DNA from: Ectocarpus siliculosus
Lineage: Eukaryota > Sar > Phaeophyceae > Ectocarpales > Ectocarpaceae
DNA length: 15,552 nucleotides
Assembly (NCBI GenBank): GCA_000310025.1
Contig: FN649739.1
Span: 2,953,081 to 2,968,632 of the forward strand
Reading direction: 5' to 3'
A model generated the notes under the pieces. It made no database searches and was not told where the DNA came from. It was given only the letters and a program-made list of their open reading frames with translations. Every line of letters starts with the position of its first letter. Positions within the stretch are counted from its first letter, which is position 1. The position numbers were made by a program, and so were the translations under genes. Shown in pieces: positions 11,801 through 15,552 of this stretch.

Positions 11801-14800
11801 CAGCATCAAGGGCGAAGGCGACAGCATTTTGCACGGCACCCAACTCCCGTGCGTCTGATATTGAATCTGTGCTTCCAGGTGATGTCGGTGATGGAGAAAG
11901 GTGGCGGCCAACTGGAGGTTCCTCTCGACCACCTGGCGCAGCATGTGGTAAGAGCTAAGAAAATGTGGCCGTTCCAGTGTGTGTGTTGTACGTGGGTTCG
12001 TCCCAGCGCTTCAGGCAGCAGTCTACACATCTTCGGTGTACTTGTTTGACCTATCAGTCAGCCGGGGTCCCACAGGAGGAAGGTCGGGCTACTGTTATTG
12101 TTTGTATTTTTTTCCCTCGTCATGACAAAAAAAAATTAACCACGCCTCGACAGCCACGCTTCGAGGAGGTGTGACCCTTCAATAACGTCATCTCCGCAAC
12201 AGTAAAAAGCGATAAATTATCCCCCCCCAAAAGCAACCTGAACGGAGGATGCTGCTCCCCCCCCCCCCCAAACAGGCCGACGGGCTAGCGGCGCTAGCAG
12301 ACCCGACCTCAACACAGGGAGCAATATCGGGTGGACCGGGCGGACACCAATACCACCACCCTACTTGGTCTGCCAACAGTGGCAGCAGCGCGGCGGCGGT
12401 TTCGTCTGGTTCTAGCGGAGGCGGAGTGACGGTTCGGTTGGCGCTTGTTGACCGCGGGCAGCATTTTTCGGGGCCGCTACTAGATCGCGAAAAGGCGAGA
12501 CAGCGTGACTGTAGGTTTTACGTAGTATCTCCGTGCCGCATTCGCCTCCTTCCACGTATTCGTACCGCAACATAGACAAGACGGTTACATATCTTTGGCC
12601 TAAATACCGGTGGCTGACGCAGGAAATCGATGCAATTCCCTGCCTGCGGCGACGTTGCCCAACAACGCTGACTCGCTGAACCTTTTCGAGCTTCGCGGGA
12701 AATCAAGACCTCTGACAAACTCTTTGGCACTTGAAATGGTGGACATTTTTTCTGCCCCGCCTGTTCGTTCACCAACCTCTAGCGGGTGTAGACAAAGAGG
12801 GCAATGATTCTCCCGCGTATGACGCCAGGTTTCCGACAGGTGATGAGGTTACAACTCGACCCTTACACCAATAAAATCCCACTTCATTATACCTACTCGA
12901 CGAAGATATTTTCATATTTTCCTGTTCTTTTATGTAGCAGATTGGGCGTAGTCTTTCATTCCCTGCAACTTTACGTGATTTGCCTCGCGTCTCTTGTGCC
13001 GACGATGTATTTGTTCCTGTTTTCTTCGTTAGATGACTCGTCAAGAGTACAAGAACTACTCCACCCTCGAGCGGAAAGCCGCTAGTCTCCTCGACGCGGC
13101 TATCGCAGGTGAGGGATCAGCTGCAATTTTGTCCTCGAGGCGACAATCGATCGGAGAGCCCAGGGGTGTGGGGGTACCTACCTACCCACGCTTGGTATGA
13201 TGATGATTGCCCAATCTTTTTTTTTTTTGTTGGCAGGACCGATCGAGGGGAAACGGGAGGGAAACGGTCCGCTCGTACTGGCGACGGAGGCTTCCTTTGC
13301 AGCAGTCCGAGGGCTGACCACGGTAAGTTGTCTGCGCAGGATCCCATGCCACCTTCCCATCCGTGCCACGAGGAAAGGGTGCCTCCCCCGGTCGGTTGCT
13401 CCCAATGAAAAAAAAAAGAAGATGGTCGATAAAGTGTAGAATCGGCTAAGTTGGGGTTGGTGTTAGGGTTTTGGTCTGCGTGCCCCCTGCCTGGTCTTTT
13501 TTCTTTATAAGCTTTCTTTCGTTGCGTAAGCAGTCCGTTGCTCTCGCGTATTGAGAGCGCGTTAGATACCCACCTGAAGAACCTGGGAGTTCAGAACTTG
13601 AGGCTCGAAAACGATGAGTTCCAAGAACTTGAGCAAAAGAACAGGTGCTGAGAGTTACGACTCTTACGCTTGAACCTGAACTTGAGGCTCAAAAACGATG
13701 AATTCCAAGAACTTGAGCAAAAGAACAGGTGCTGAGAGTTACGACTCTTACGCTTGAACCTGAACTTGAGGCTCAAAAACGATGAATTCCAAGAACCGGG
13801 CCGTAAGAACAGGTGCTGAGAGTTACGATTCACGCGATAACCTATATACCAGTCTTTTGGTTGGGTTCCCCCAGAGAGGAAAAAAGAATCAAACCTTGGG
13901 GAACAAACGAAATGCAAGGTTCTAGTGATGCCACGTTCTGTGTCCGGGACAGGACGGTTCGTGGAGGGAGACAATGATCTATCGTTCGAGCTAAATTATA
14001 CACACCACGTGTCTCGCAGTTGTTCGAGTCTTGTCAAGAACTTTTTTAGTTTTTTCTCTGTTTTTGTCCTCGTGATTCTAACCACCGAAATAGCGAGGAA
14101 CATATAGCAAGATGGTGAACCGTGTCGTTGCGGTGTTTTTTTCCAGCTGATGTCCATGGTCGACAGCCGCAGAAGCACCAGAGAAGTTCCAAAACAGCGC
14201 GGCCGTTGTGGCCCCCCGTGCCCCCACACGCCTCTTCTACAATATCTGGTCTCCGTATGATATTATGATATGGTGAGAATGCCAATGGGACGTGCTGTGC
14301 ACTGTTTGGTGACTGGTGAGCAGAGCAACGCTGCCATTCGCATTCCATATAGGGCAAACGTAGCCAAAATGCATGTTGTCTAGCTCGGCCCTAACGTCAA
14401 TATCCATTCCTTCCTTCACCTGTTTTCCTCCTGATTTTCGTCGTTTTCCCTACCCTACCTCTCTCCCCGTACCGCCTGAGCGTGGTTTTGAACGTCCTCT
14501 TTCACCCTTGCCACGTGGCTGTATTTTCCGAGCATTATCTACCCCCAACCTGTCCTGCCCCCCCCTCCTGCTGCGTGAGTTCTTGATTCTGAAAGGTACC
14601 ACTGCCTGAAACACCACAATCATGTATCAGTCCCCAAACTACCCGCACTTTGAGCTTTTTTCGCCGCTTAACTTGATGTTTTCCCCCTCATGCCCTCCGT
14701 TCTGCTGGCTGCGCCTTTTCGGAGCAGTGCTACATGTTGTACGGCGCGGAAAGCAAATCGCTGCAGGAGTTTCTGGCCGACCATCCCGAGAAGAAGGTTC

Positions 14801-14931
14801 TCAGAAATTTACTCACGTCCCTGCAGCAAGTGGAGGAGGGCGGCCGGCGCAAGGGCGGCGGGGGGAGGGGTCAGCAGCAGGGCAAGGGGGGGAGAGACCA
14901 GCAAGCGCAGTCCTCTTCTCACGCTAGACAG
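248..14931 (+). CDS. GCN2: GCN2-like eIF2-alpha kinase, 22 exons, partial at both ends
   Basis: This is a split gene for a general-control kinase that couples amino-acid starvation to translation by phosphorylating eIF2-alpha. The joined exons are 248-362, 919-1099, 1297-1399, 2671-2779, 3186-3295, 3508-3653, 4015-4568, 5373-5486, 5816-5866, 6636-6805, 7066-7226, 8164-8435, 8844-8929, 9551-9679, 9931-10015, 10494-10621, 11404-11521, 11879-11947, 12276-12524, 13033-13108, 13237-13322 and 14728-14931. Codon phases agree at every junction. The domain order (kinase C-lobe, HisRS-like domain, anticodon-binding-like domain, C-terminal domain) occurs together only in GCN2. The 5' part (RWD, pseudokinase, kinase N-lobe) is upstream of the window. 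Family identity is very secure. Exon edges are inferred by eye from splice motifs and family alignment; the least certain are the 3' end of exon 15, the start of exon 12 and the 3' end of exon 19. Confidence 0.92.
363..918 (+). other. Intron 1
   Basis: This is a non-coding stretch by family alignment. It carries an open frame (481-876, 131 codons) that stops before the acceptor and resembles no protein I recognise. It ends in a C-rich tract (C12 at 884-895, C8 at 897-904) serving as the pyrimidine tract. Confidence 0.8.
919..1099 (+). CDS. GCN2: GCN2 exon 2: activation loop with acidic insertion
   Basis: The acceptor is cgccccag (911-918) after a C-rich tract. The first two thirds encode a low-complexity insertion (a run of six Asp, then Gly/Ser/Asn-rich sequence). 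The end reads SQLTDGVGT, matching the activation-loop 'LTGxVGT' of GCN2. The two threonines (ACC 1081-1083, ACA 1096-1098) correspond to the autophosphorylated pair known from yeast (T882/T887) and mammals. A G9 run at 1003-1011 lies in frame as Gly codons. The donor is ACAG|gtccgt, phase 1. The exon has no long ATG-started ORF and was found by continuity with exon 3. Confidence 0.85.
1297..1399 (+). CDS. GCN2: GCN2 exon 3: APE motif and subdomain IX
   Basis: The acceptor is accgcag (1290-1296). Joined to exon 2 it gives VGTGPYIAPEQ, the P+1 loop and APE motif. It then reads YNHKADMWSLGVILFEML, the subdomain IX helix with its invariant Asp (GAC). This matches the 'YNQKVDLFSLGIIFFEM' region of animal GCN2. 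The donor is CCGAG|gtgtgt, phase 2. Confidence 0.92.
1400..2670 (+). other. Intron 3 (1.27 kb)
   Basis: Exons 3 and 4 join without missing kinase residues, so this whole stretch is intron. It contains a G10 run near 2015, a perfect 16-bp palindrome at 2124-2139, and a 12-bp repeat (gcacaataccgg at 2151-2162 and 2219-2230). I recognise no gene in it. Confidence 0.85.
2124..2139. repeat. Perfect 16-bp palindrome
   Basis: gcaggcatatgcctgc reads the same on both strands. It lies in intron 3, shortly before two copies of gcacaataccgg. Confidence 0.85.
2671..2779 (+). CDS. GCN2: GCN2 exon 4: kinase subdomain X
   Basis: The acceptor is ccctgtgcag (2661-2670). The translation FSTLMERAGVMTALR followed by VEFPPAFEE matches 'F.TGMERVKVLTNLR...IEFPPDF', a GCN2-specific stretch between subdomains IX and XI. 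An in-frame G8 run (2722-2729) encodes Gly. The exon ends phase 0 at AAACAA|gtgggt. Confidence 0.93.
2780..3185 (+). other. Intron 4
   Basis: It contains a (TGC)n run at 2882-2900 and CTG-rich flanks. Long open frames on both strands are repeat-driven (Cys/Leu or Gln/Ser-rich) and were not accepted. Confidence 0.85.
2882..2900 (+). repeat. (TGC)6 microsatellite
   Basis: A perfect run in intron 4, in a wider CTG-rich context (2875-2935). Confidence 0.9.
3186..3295 (+). CDS. GCN2: GCN2 exon 5: kinase subdomain XI and linker
   Basis: The acceptor is ccttgcag. The exon begins VIRWLLMTDADARPTAAELL, with the invariant subdomain XI Arg (AGG of ARPTA), then SALLPPKLEVEASFL. This matches 'IIRWLL..DPAKRPTALELLQSELLPPP' and marks the end of the kinase fold. 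The donor is CTGAG|gtaaac, phase 2. Confidence 0.95.
3508..3653 (+). CDS. GCN2: GCN2 exon 6: kinase to HisRS-like linker
   Basis: The acceptor is ggttttcag (3499-3507). The helical sequence REALRVMGNPESDTFQVIV...ALLDQ corresponds to the 'LHEVLHHTLTNVDGKAYRTMMAQIF' linker of GCN2. The exon ends ARIPI, which aligns with the start of the HisRS-like domain. The donor is ATAG|gtgagg, phase 1. Confidence 0.92.
3654..4014 (+). other. Intron 6
   Basis: This intron carries the GTTGCT hexanucleotide repeat (3716-3768). A C- and A-rich stretch precedes the acceptor. I see no gene. Confidence 0.85.
3716..3768 (+). repeat. (GCTGTT)n hexanucleotide microsatellite
   Basis: Eight perfect units plus a partial one lie within intron 6, flanked by related GTCGTT/GTCGCC triplets. 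It would encode Ala-Val repeats if translated but lies between well-supported splice sites. Confidence 0.95.
4015..4568 (+). CDS. GCN2: GCN2 exon 7: HisRS-like domain, N-terminal half
   Basis: This is the largest exon. The acceptor gctctcacag (4005-4014) is the only one that fits phase 1. The translation contains VCDGLRRVFETHGATPV (class II motif 1 helix), LVDRKGAVVTLPGNLTVPFA and VTRLKRYQIDRIF (motif 2 strand), all matching GCN2 rather than true HisRS. After the motif-2 strand it carries Gly/Asp/Ser linkers. It then reads EAWEADFDIISS (family 'LLECAFDIVTS') and a long Ser/Ala/Gly insertion (about 4380-4530), and finally EAEAVLVISQ (family 'AEIIYTIYEIIQ'). The donor is ATCCCAG|gtgcgc, phase 0. 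Confidence 0.93.
4569..5372 (+). other. Intron 7
   Basis: It is T/G-rich in the first half. The 3' part has AGCAGC-type and (CAA)8 repeats and then a T8 tract before the acceptor. The minus-strand open frames lack recognisable motifs. Confidence 0.85.
5325..5349 (+). repeat. (CAA)8 microsatellite
   Basis: This is a perfect trinucleotide run in intron 7, 24 bp upstream of the exon 8 acceptor. Confidence 0.95.
5373..5486 (+). CDS. GCN2: GCN2 exon 8: HisRS-like domain
   Basis: The acceptor is tgttcttcag after a T-rich tract. The exon starts VMGTFEGFL and continues HVKMSQAILELCGVP, which matches 'LLKAILLHCGIPED' of GCN2. The donor is CCTATT|gtgagt; the exon has phase 0 at both ends (114 bp). 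Confidence 0.92.
5487..5815 (+). other. Intron 8
   Basis: It contains a short GCTCT/GCTGT-rich pyrimidine stretch (5756-5805) before the tag acceptor. Nothing else is seen. Confidence 0.8.
5816..5866 (+). CDS. GCN2: GCN2 exon 9: 51-bp HisRS-like microexon
   Basis: A 17-codon exon (VTGLLGKLARGSITPAK) lies between ctacatag and AAAG|gtatgt. It fits the 'VTEKLTRREVEAK' helix of GCN2. It is too short for ORF calling but has phase 0 on both sides and strong splice sites. Confidence 0.85.
5867..6635 (+). other. Intron 9
   Basis: It has T-rich runs (5911-5935) and a brief GGTTAGGGTTAG motif (5991-6002). A 108-codon minus-strand open frame (6204-6530) has no family I recognise. Confidence 0.8.
6636..6805 (+). 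CDS. GCN2: GCN2 exon 10: HisRS-like helical insertion
   Basis: The acceptor is ccatctgcag. The translation reads AFSEVGSKGLSEETLLNVRP, then FLHHMGKEPFEALSRLEVLV. It fits the helical region that in GCN2 follows the 'KLTRREVEAK' segment and precedes 'LKDLEEVVGLLKKLGI'. The donor is CGGAG|gtgttt, phase 2, directly followed by a GTT/CTG repeat in the intron. Confidence 0.88.
6821..6872 (+). repeat. (GTT)8 and CTG-rich microsatellite
   Basis: A perfect GTT run (6821-6845) passes into CTG/CTA-rich sequence. It starts about 15 bp after the exon 10 donor. Confidence 0.9.
7066..7226 (+). CDS. GCN2: GCN2 exon 11: HisRS-like domain
   Basis: The acceptor is ttcctccctccag (7053-7065). It reads RELTRKEAVRMKRSLRVF..., then ALVTGLARLGI, aligning with 'DLEEVVGLLKKLGI'. 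The donor GGGCG|gtaagagt is close to consensus, phase 1. Reading through the donor would give a Gly/Arg/Gln-rich tail ending at a stop near 7325, so intron retention would truncate the protein. Confidence 0.88.
7227..8163 (+). other. Intron 11
   Basis: Its first 210 bp are GGC- and CAG-rich (main CAG run 7376-7402). The rest is mixed sequence with no recognised gene. The 3' boundary is tied to the uncertain acceptor of exon 12. Confidence 0.75.
7331..7437 (+). repeat. CAG/GGC-rich imperfect trinucleotide array
   Basis: About 105 bp of AGC/GGC/GTAGC triplets contain a perfect (CAG)9 run at 7376-7402. It lies in intron 11; both strands are open through it, giving Ser- or Ala-rich artefact frames. 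Confidence 0.93.
8164..8435 (+). CDS. GCN2: GCN2 exon 12: HisRS-like domain with Arg/Gly-rich insertion
   Basis: The conserved part is VVVMPSFVMLDLGL and YASGTVFQAALVNG (about 8328-8435), matching 'LQVLINLGLVYKVQQHNGIIFQFVAF'. Before it, the same frame encodes an Arg/Gly/Asp/Ser-rich segment (with RSRRRGGGGD) inserted between the LGI of exon 11 and this strand. The acceptor attctgcag (8155-8163) has the required phase, but its pyrimidine tract is weak, so the 5' edge is uncertain. The donor is AACGGA|gtgagt, phase 0. Another frame is also open across this GC-rich exon but lacks the family motifs. Confidence 0.82.
8436..8843 (+). other. Intron 12
   Basis: It starts G/T-rich and then becomes almost purely pyrimidine on the plus strand for about 190 bp up to the acceptor. 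Confidence 0.85.
8655..8840 (+). repeat. Long CT-rich tract with (TC)22
   Basis: The plus strand is almost free of A for about 185 bp. It shows TGCC/TGTC tetranucleotides, then a perfect (TC)n run at 8755-8799, then CTCTCC. It ends a few bases before the exon 13 acceptor and probably doubles as its pyrimidine tract. Confidence 0.93.
8844..8929 (+). CDS. GCN2: GCN2 exon 13: GGRYD signature
   Basis: The acceptor is tctccaaag, following about 190 bp of CT-rich sequence. It reads ASLSGRGDEGYRTSLTVA, then EGGRYDDLVA. GGRYD is the histidine-A signature of HisRS-fold proteins and is kept in GCN2 ('AAGGRYDLLI'). The donor is GCCAA|gtgagt, phase 2. Confidence 0.94.
8930..9550 (+). other. Intron 13
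   Basis: The GGRYD exon and exon 14 join directly (Lys codon completed across the junction), so this stretch is intron. No repeats or genes stand out. Confidence 0.82.
9551..9679 (+). CDS. GCN2: GCN2 exon 14: end of HisRS-like catalytic fold
   Basis: The acceptor is cgcgcggtag; its first base completes Lys (AAG). It reads HRYHLRATSKVSGSS, then ALCAVGVRFAVEKLASML, matching 'LGPVPTAIGVSIAIDKISAAV'. The ATG-started ORFs here are in another frame; this frame was chosen by family match and phase. The donor is CCGGG|gtgagc, phase 2. Confidence 0.9.
9701..9724 (+). repeat. (CTG)8 microsatellite
   Basis: A perfect run in intron 14, 21 bp after the exon 14 donor, followed by GTT-rich sequence. Confidence 0.95.
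9931..10015 (+). CDS. GCN2: GCN2 exon 15: first strand of anticodon-binding-like part
   Basis: The acceptor is tcgaaacag. The exon reads LKNQPQISRRPVDAIVCAGGGFESQG, matching the 'CDLLVVSVGQ' strand that begins the anticodon-binding-like region. The 3' edge is ambiguous. A GC donor after CAG (10015, phase 0) pairs with the acceptor at 10491-10493. Alternatively a GT donor after 10008 (phase 2) pairs with the acceptor at 10481-10483. Both give an open, family-like junction. Confidence 0.75.
10016..10493 (+). other. Intron 15
   Basis: This intron has uncertain edges and contains a cluster of GACCGYTG-type short repeats (10134-10401). It ends in alternative acceptors at 10483 and 10493. Confidence 0.75.
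10134..10401 (+). repeat. Cluster of degenerate GACCGYTG repeats
   Basis: Related short motifs (tgtgaccgctgg, agtgaccgttgag, tacgaccgtttgag, tacgaccgctgg, tgtgaccgctg, ctgaccgttgag, tgcgaccgtcg) occur about seven times in intron 15. The later ones are only 8-20 bp apart and share flanking gatgat or catgat. Confidence 0.7.
10494..10621 (+). CDS. GCN2: GCN2 exon 16: anticodon-binding-like helix
   Basis: The translation contains TVAATRELSQKHFTAKQER, then VLVAARLWAGGIRAEYLATD, matching 'INLTQKLWTAGITAEIMYDW'. The acceptor is either 10491-10493 (phase 0, used here) or 10481-10483 (phase 2), depending on the exon 15 donor. The donor is GTCAG|gtgcgt, phase 2. Confidence 0.88.
10622..11403 (+). other. 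Intron 16
   Basis: Exons 16 and 17 join as ...ATDALVR + AGAGKG... without missing family residues, so the open frame near 10797-11027 is not an exon. Purine- and pyrimidine-rich patches occur at 11075-11160. Confidence 0.82.
11404..11521 (+). CDS. GCN2: GCN2 exon 17: anticodon-binding-like strand
   Basis: The acceptor ccccttcctattag has a good pyrimidine tract and the right phase. A Gly/Lys-rich start is followed by EAACLSLGIPFVVVVRP-type sequence (read as AAEACLSLGIPFVVVV), then TLVAKKAVK. This matches 'LQEYCRHHEITYVALVSD...HVKVK'. The donor is GTCAAG|gtgggt, phase 0. The frame is not ATG-started and was found by phase and homology. Confidence 0.88.
11522..11878 (+). other. Intron 17
   Basis: Mixed sequence between two well-supported exons. 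I see no gene or repeat in it. Confidence 0.85.
11879..11947 (+). CDS. GCN2: GCN2 exon 18: end of anticodon-binding-like part
   Basis: A 69-bp exon with phase 0 at both ends (acceptor gtgcttccag, donor CATGTG|gtaaga). It reads VMSVMEKGGGQLEVPL, then DHLAQHV, matching 'VKSFEKERQTEKRVLETELVDHVLQ'. Confidence 0.88.
11948..12275 (+). other. Intron 18
   Basis: It ends in poly-C tracts (a C8 run near 12221 and C13 at 12257-12269) before aaacag. Nothing else is recognised. Confidence 0.8.
12276..12524 (+). CDS. GCN2: GCN2 exon 19: linker to C-terminal domain
   Basis: The acceptor is aaacag, after a C13 run. The phase-0 frame reads ADGLAALADPTSTQG, a Ser/Gly/His-rich linker, then VTVRLALVDRGQHFSGPLLD. 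The last segment fits the first strand of the GCN2 C-terminal domain ('ATVVPIVSVLAPEKL'). Two phase-0 donors are possible, TAC|gtagta (12521) and GTA|gtatct (12524). Similarity to GCN2 here is weak; placement rests on phase and position. Confidence 0.7.
12525..13032 (+). other. Intron 19
   Basis: The stretch joins an uncertain donor to a firm acceptor. A small undetected exon cannot be excluded, because the family alignment is weak here. Confidence 0.65.
13033..13108 (+). CDS. GCN2: GCN2 exon 20: C-terminal domain helix
   Basis: The acceptor is tttcttcgttag. The translation MTRQEYKNYSTLERKAA, then SLLDAAIA, aligns with 'STRRRYETQVQTRLQTSLANL' of GCN2. The donor is ATCGCAG|gtgagg, phase 1. 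Confidence 0.85.
13237..13322 (+). CDS. GCN2: GCN2 exon 21: C-terminal domain strand
   Basis: The acceptor is ttttttgttggcag. It reads GPIEGKREGNGPLVLATEAS, then FAAVRGLTT, corresponding to 'IEILAVDLPKETILQFLSLE'. The donor is ACCACG|gtaagt (consensus), phase 0. Confidence 0.85.
13323..14727 (+). other. Intron 21 (1.4 kb)
   Basis: This is the longest intron. It carries the 84-bp tandem repeat with coiled-coil-like coding potential (about 13555-13829). The remainder has no recognised gene. A possible acceptor (tttttttccag at 14136-14146) is followed by an open stretch that does not match GCN2. Confidence 0.8.
13595..13829 (+). repeat. 84-bp tandem repeat, about 2.8 copies
   Basis: Copies start at 13595, 13679 and 13763, each with aacttgaggctc. 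Copies 1 and 2 differ at two positions (G to A at ctcgaaa/ctcaaaa and gagttcc/gaattcc). Copy 3 diverges after ccaagaac and ends near 13829. The unit length is 28 codons. Confidence 0.95.
14728..14931 (+). CDS. GCN2: GCN2 exon 22: C-terminal domain helix and basic Gly/Gln-rich tail
   Basis: The acceptor is ttttcggagcag; the nearby AG at 14723-14724 would add one Gln. It reads CYMLYGAESKSLQEFLADHP, then EKKVLRNLLTSLQQVE, matching 'DADEQAFNTTVKQLLSRLPKQ'. It then enters a Gly/Arg/Lys/Gln-rich segment absent from animal GCN2, possibly a basic ribosome- or tRNA-contacting extension (inference). The donor is AGACAG|gtgaga, phase 0, so at least one more exon must follow. Confidence 0.85.
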
Positions 14932-15081
14932 GTGAGAGGATTTGTTGCGATTGTTGTGTATAATTAAATTTCATTTCCACATGTTCTTCCGGTGGGCGGG
15001 ACTCGATTCGAACGTGGACGTTTTGCTATCGACGTTAATCGCAACAGTGGGGGGGCAGACGGTGGGGACAATCTTTTGCAG

Positions 15082-15228
15082 GAGTCCAAAATCGCTTGGA
15101 ACTTGATACGCCGGCATTTCTTGACTTTTGCGCATGGAACGGCCGGAATAGCAAATCACCGGTGCTTGCAAACGGCGAAAGATTTTATTGTTGGAGGTGT
15201 TCATTTTTATCCCAGCGCCATTGGCTGA
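15082..15228 (+). CDS. Doubtful final exon of the GCN2-like gene
   Basis: A good acceptor (atcttttgcag) is followed by a phase-0 frame starting ESKIAWNLIRRHFLTF and ending at a TGA at 15226-15228 (48 residues). Position and phase fit. However, I do not see the final strand typical of GCN2 (an aromatic-Tyr-Ser...Asp-Asp pattern), and no clear polyadenylation signal follows. The true last exon may lie beyond the window. Confidence 0.3.
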   Translation, partial: ESKIAWNLIRRHFLTFAHGTAGIANHRCLQTAKDFIVGGVHFYPSAIG

Positions 15229-15552
15229 AACAGTTATCATTTAGTTCATTTCAATATTCGGTTGTTTTCGCTGGTCTTCCACCATGGTCTATGCTTCGTG
15301 AAAGCGAAGCGGTAGAACCCCTCCTCCGGCGGTACGTTTTGACCGGAAAAACCGCCCGTACCTGAAACGGTACAGCGGGTGTCACCTGGTGTGGCGGTAT
15401 TCCGGCAGAACATGGTTGAGGATGCGCGAAAATCGCCGTCTCCGTTTTTTCTGGGTCCATATTCGTGGGACAAGCGCACGCACACTAGCACTCTGCTGTT
15501 GGAAAACCTCAAAAGGACTACAAGTCCACCGATACCGCAAAGGGGCAAGGGT
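15229..15552. other. Unassigned terminal stretch
   Basis: No gene is recognised. A plus-strand Arg-rich frame is open from about 15308 to the window end, and a 100-codon frame is open on the minus strand (15246-15548). A small hairpin (gcttcg...cgaagc, 15293-15310) is present. This may be intron, 3' flank or part of a dispersed repeat. Confidence 0.5.

Noticed and set aside
14147-14230. Possible exon after tttttttccag
   Set aside because: The acceptor is good, but the phase-0 frame has no GCN2 similarity and no fitting donor; exon 21 joins exon 22 directly.
1-15552. Search for CRISPR arrays, tRNA or rRNA genes, phage or bacterial operons
   Set aside because: None seen. The only regularly spaced repeat is the 84-bp direct tandem, which has no spacers.

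Overview
The window is nuclear DNA from an intron-rich eukaryote and is occupied almost entirely by one plus-strand gene, a homologue of the eIF2-alpha kinase GCN2 (EIF2AK4). Both ends of the gene are incomplete here. I could chain 22 exons by codon phase (about 3.3 kb of coding sequence, roughly 1,100 residues). All junctions are GT-AG except one that may be GC-AG. Exons are GC-rich, and introns (mostly 250-1,400 bp) are full of CAG/CTG/CAA/GTT, CT and GTTGCT repeats. That style, with Gly/Ser/Ala-rich insertions in conserved domains, suggests a brown alga of the Ectocarpus type, but the taxon is an inference. I see no bacterial, organellar or viral gene, and no RNA gene or CRISPR array.

Layout: 248-3653 (exons 1-6) holds the C-lobe of the protein kinase domain, from the catalytic loop through DFG, an Asp/Gly/Ser-rich activation-loop insertion, the APE motif and subdomains IX-XI, followed by the linker. 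4015-9679 (exons 7-14) holds the catalytically degenerate histidyl-tRNA-synthetase-like domain, including the GGRYD signature. 9931-11947 (exons 15-18) matches the anticodon-binding-like part of that domain. 12276-14931 (exons 19-22) matches the GCN2 C-terminal domain for dimerisation, ribosome and tRNA binding. The RWD domain, pseudokinase and kinase N-lobe lie upstream of the window. The last C-terminal strand is either in a doubtful exon at 15082-15228 or beyond the window.

In established GCN2 biology, uncharged tRNA and stalled ribosomes are sensed by the HisRS-like and C-terminal domains. These activate the kinase, which phosphorylates eIF2-alpha and lowers general translation during amino-acid starvation. 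Both activation-loop threonines of the family are kept here, but the catalytic-loop lysine is replaced by threonine, which is the most interesting coding observation. The most interesting non-coding observation is an 84-bp tandem repeat in the large intron at 13323-14727. Its units encode a coiled-coil-like peptide and look like a tandemly copied exon fragment.
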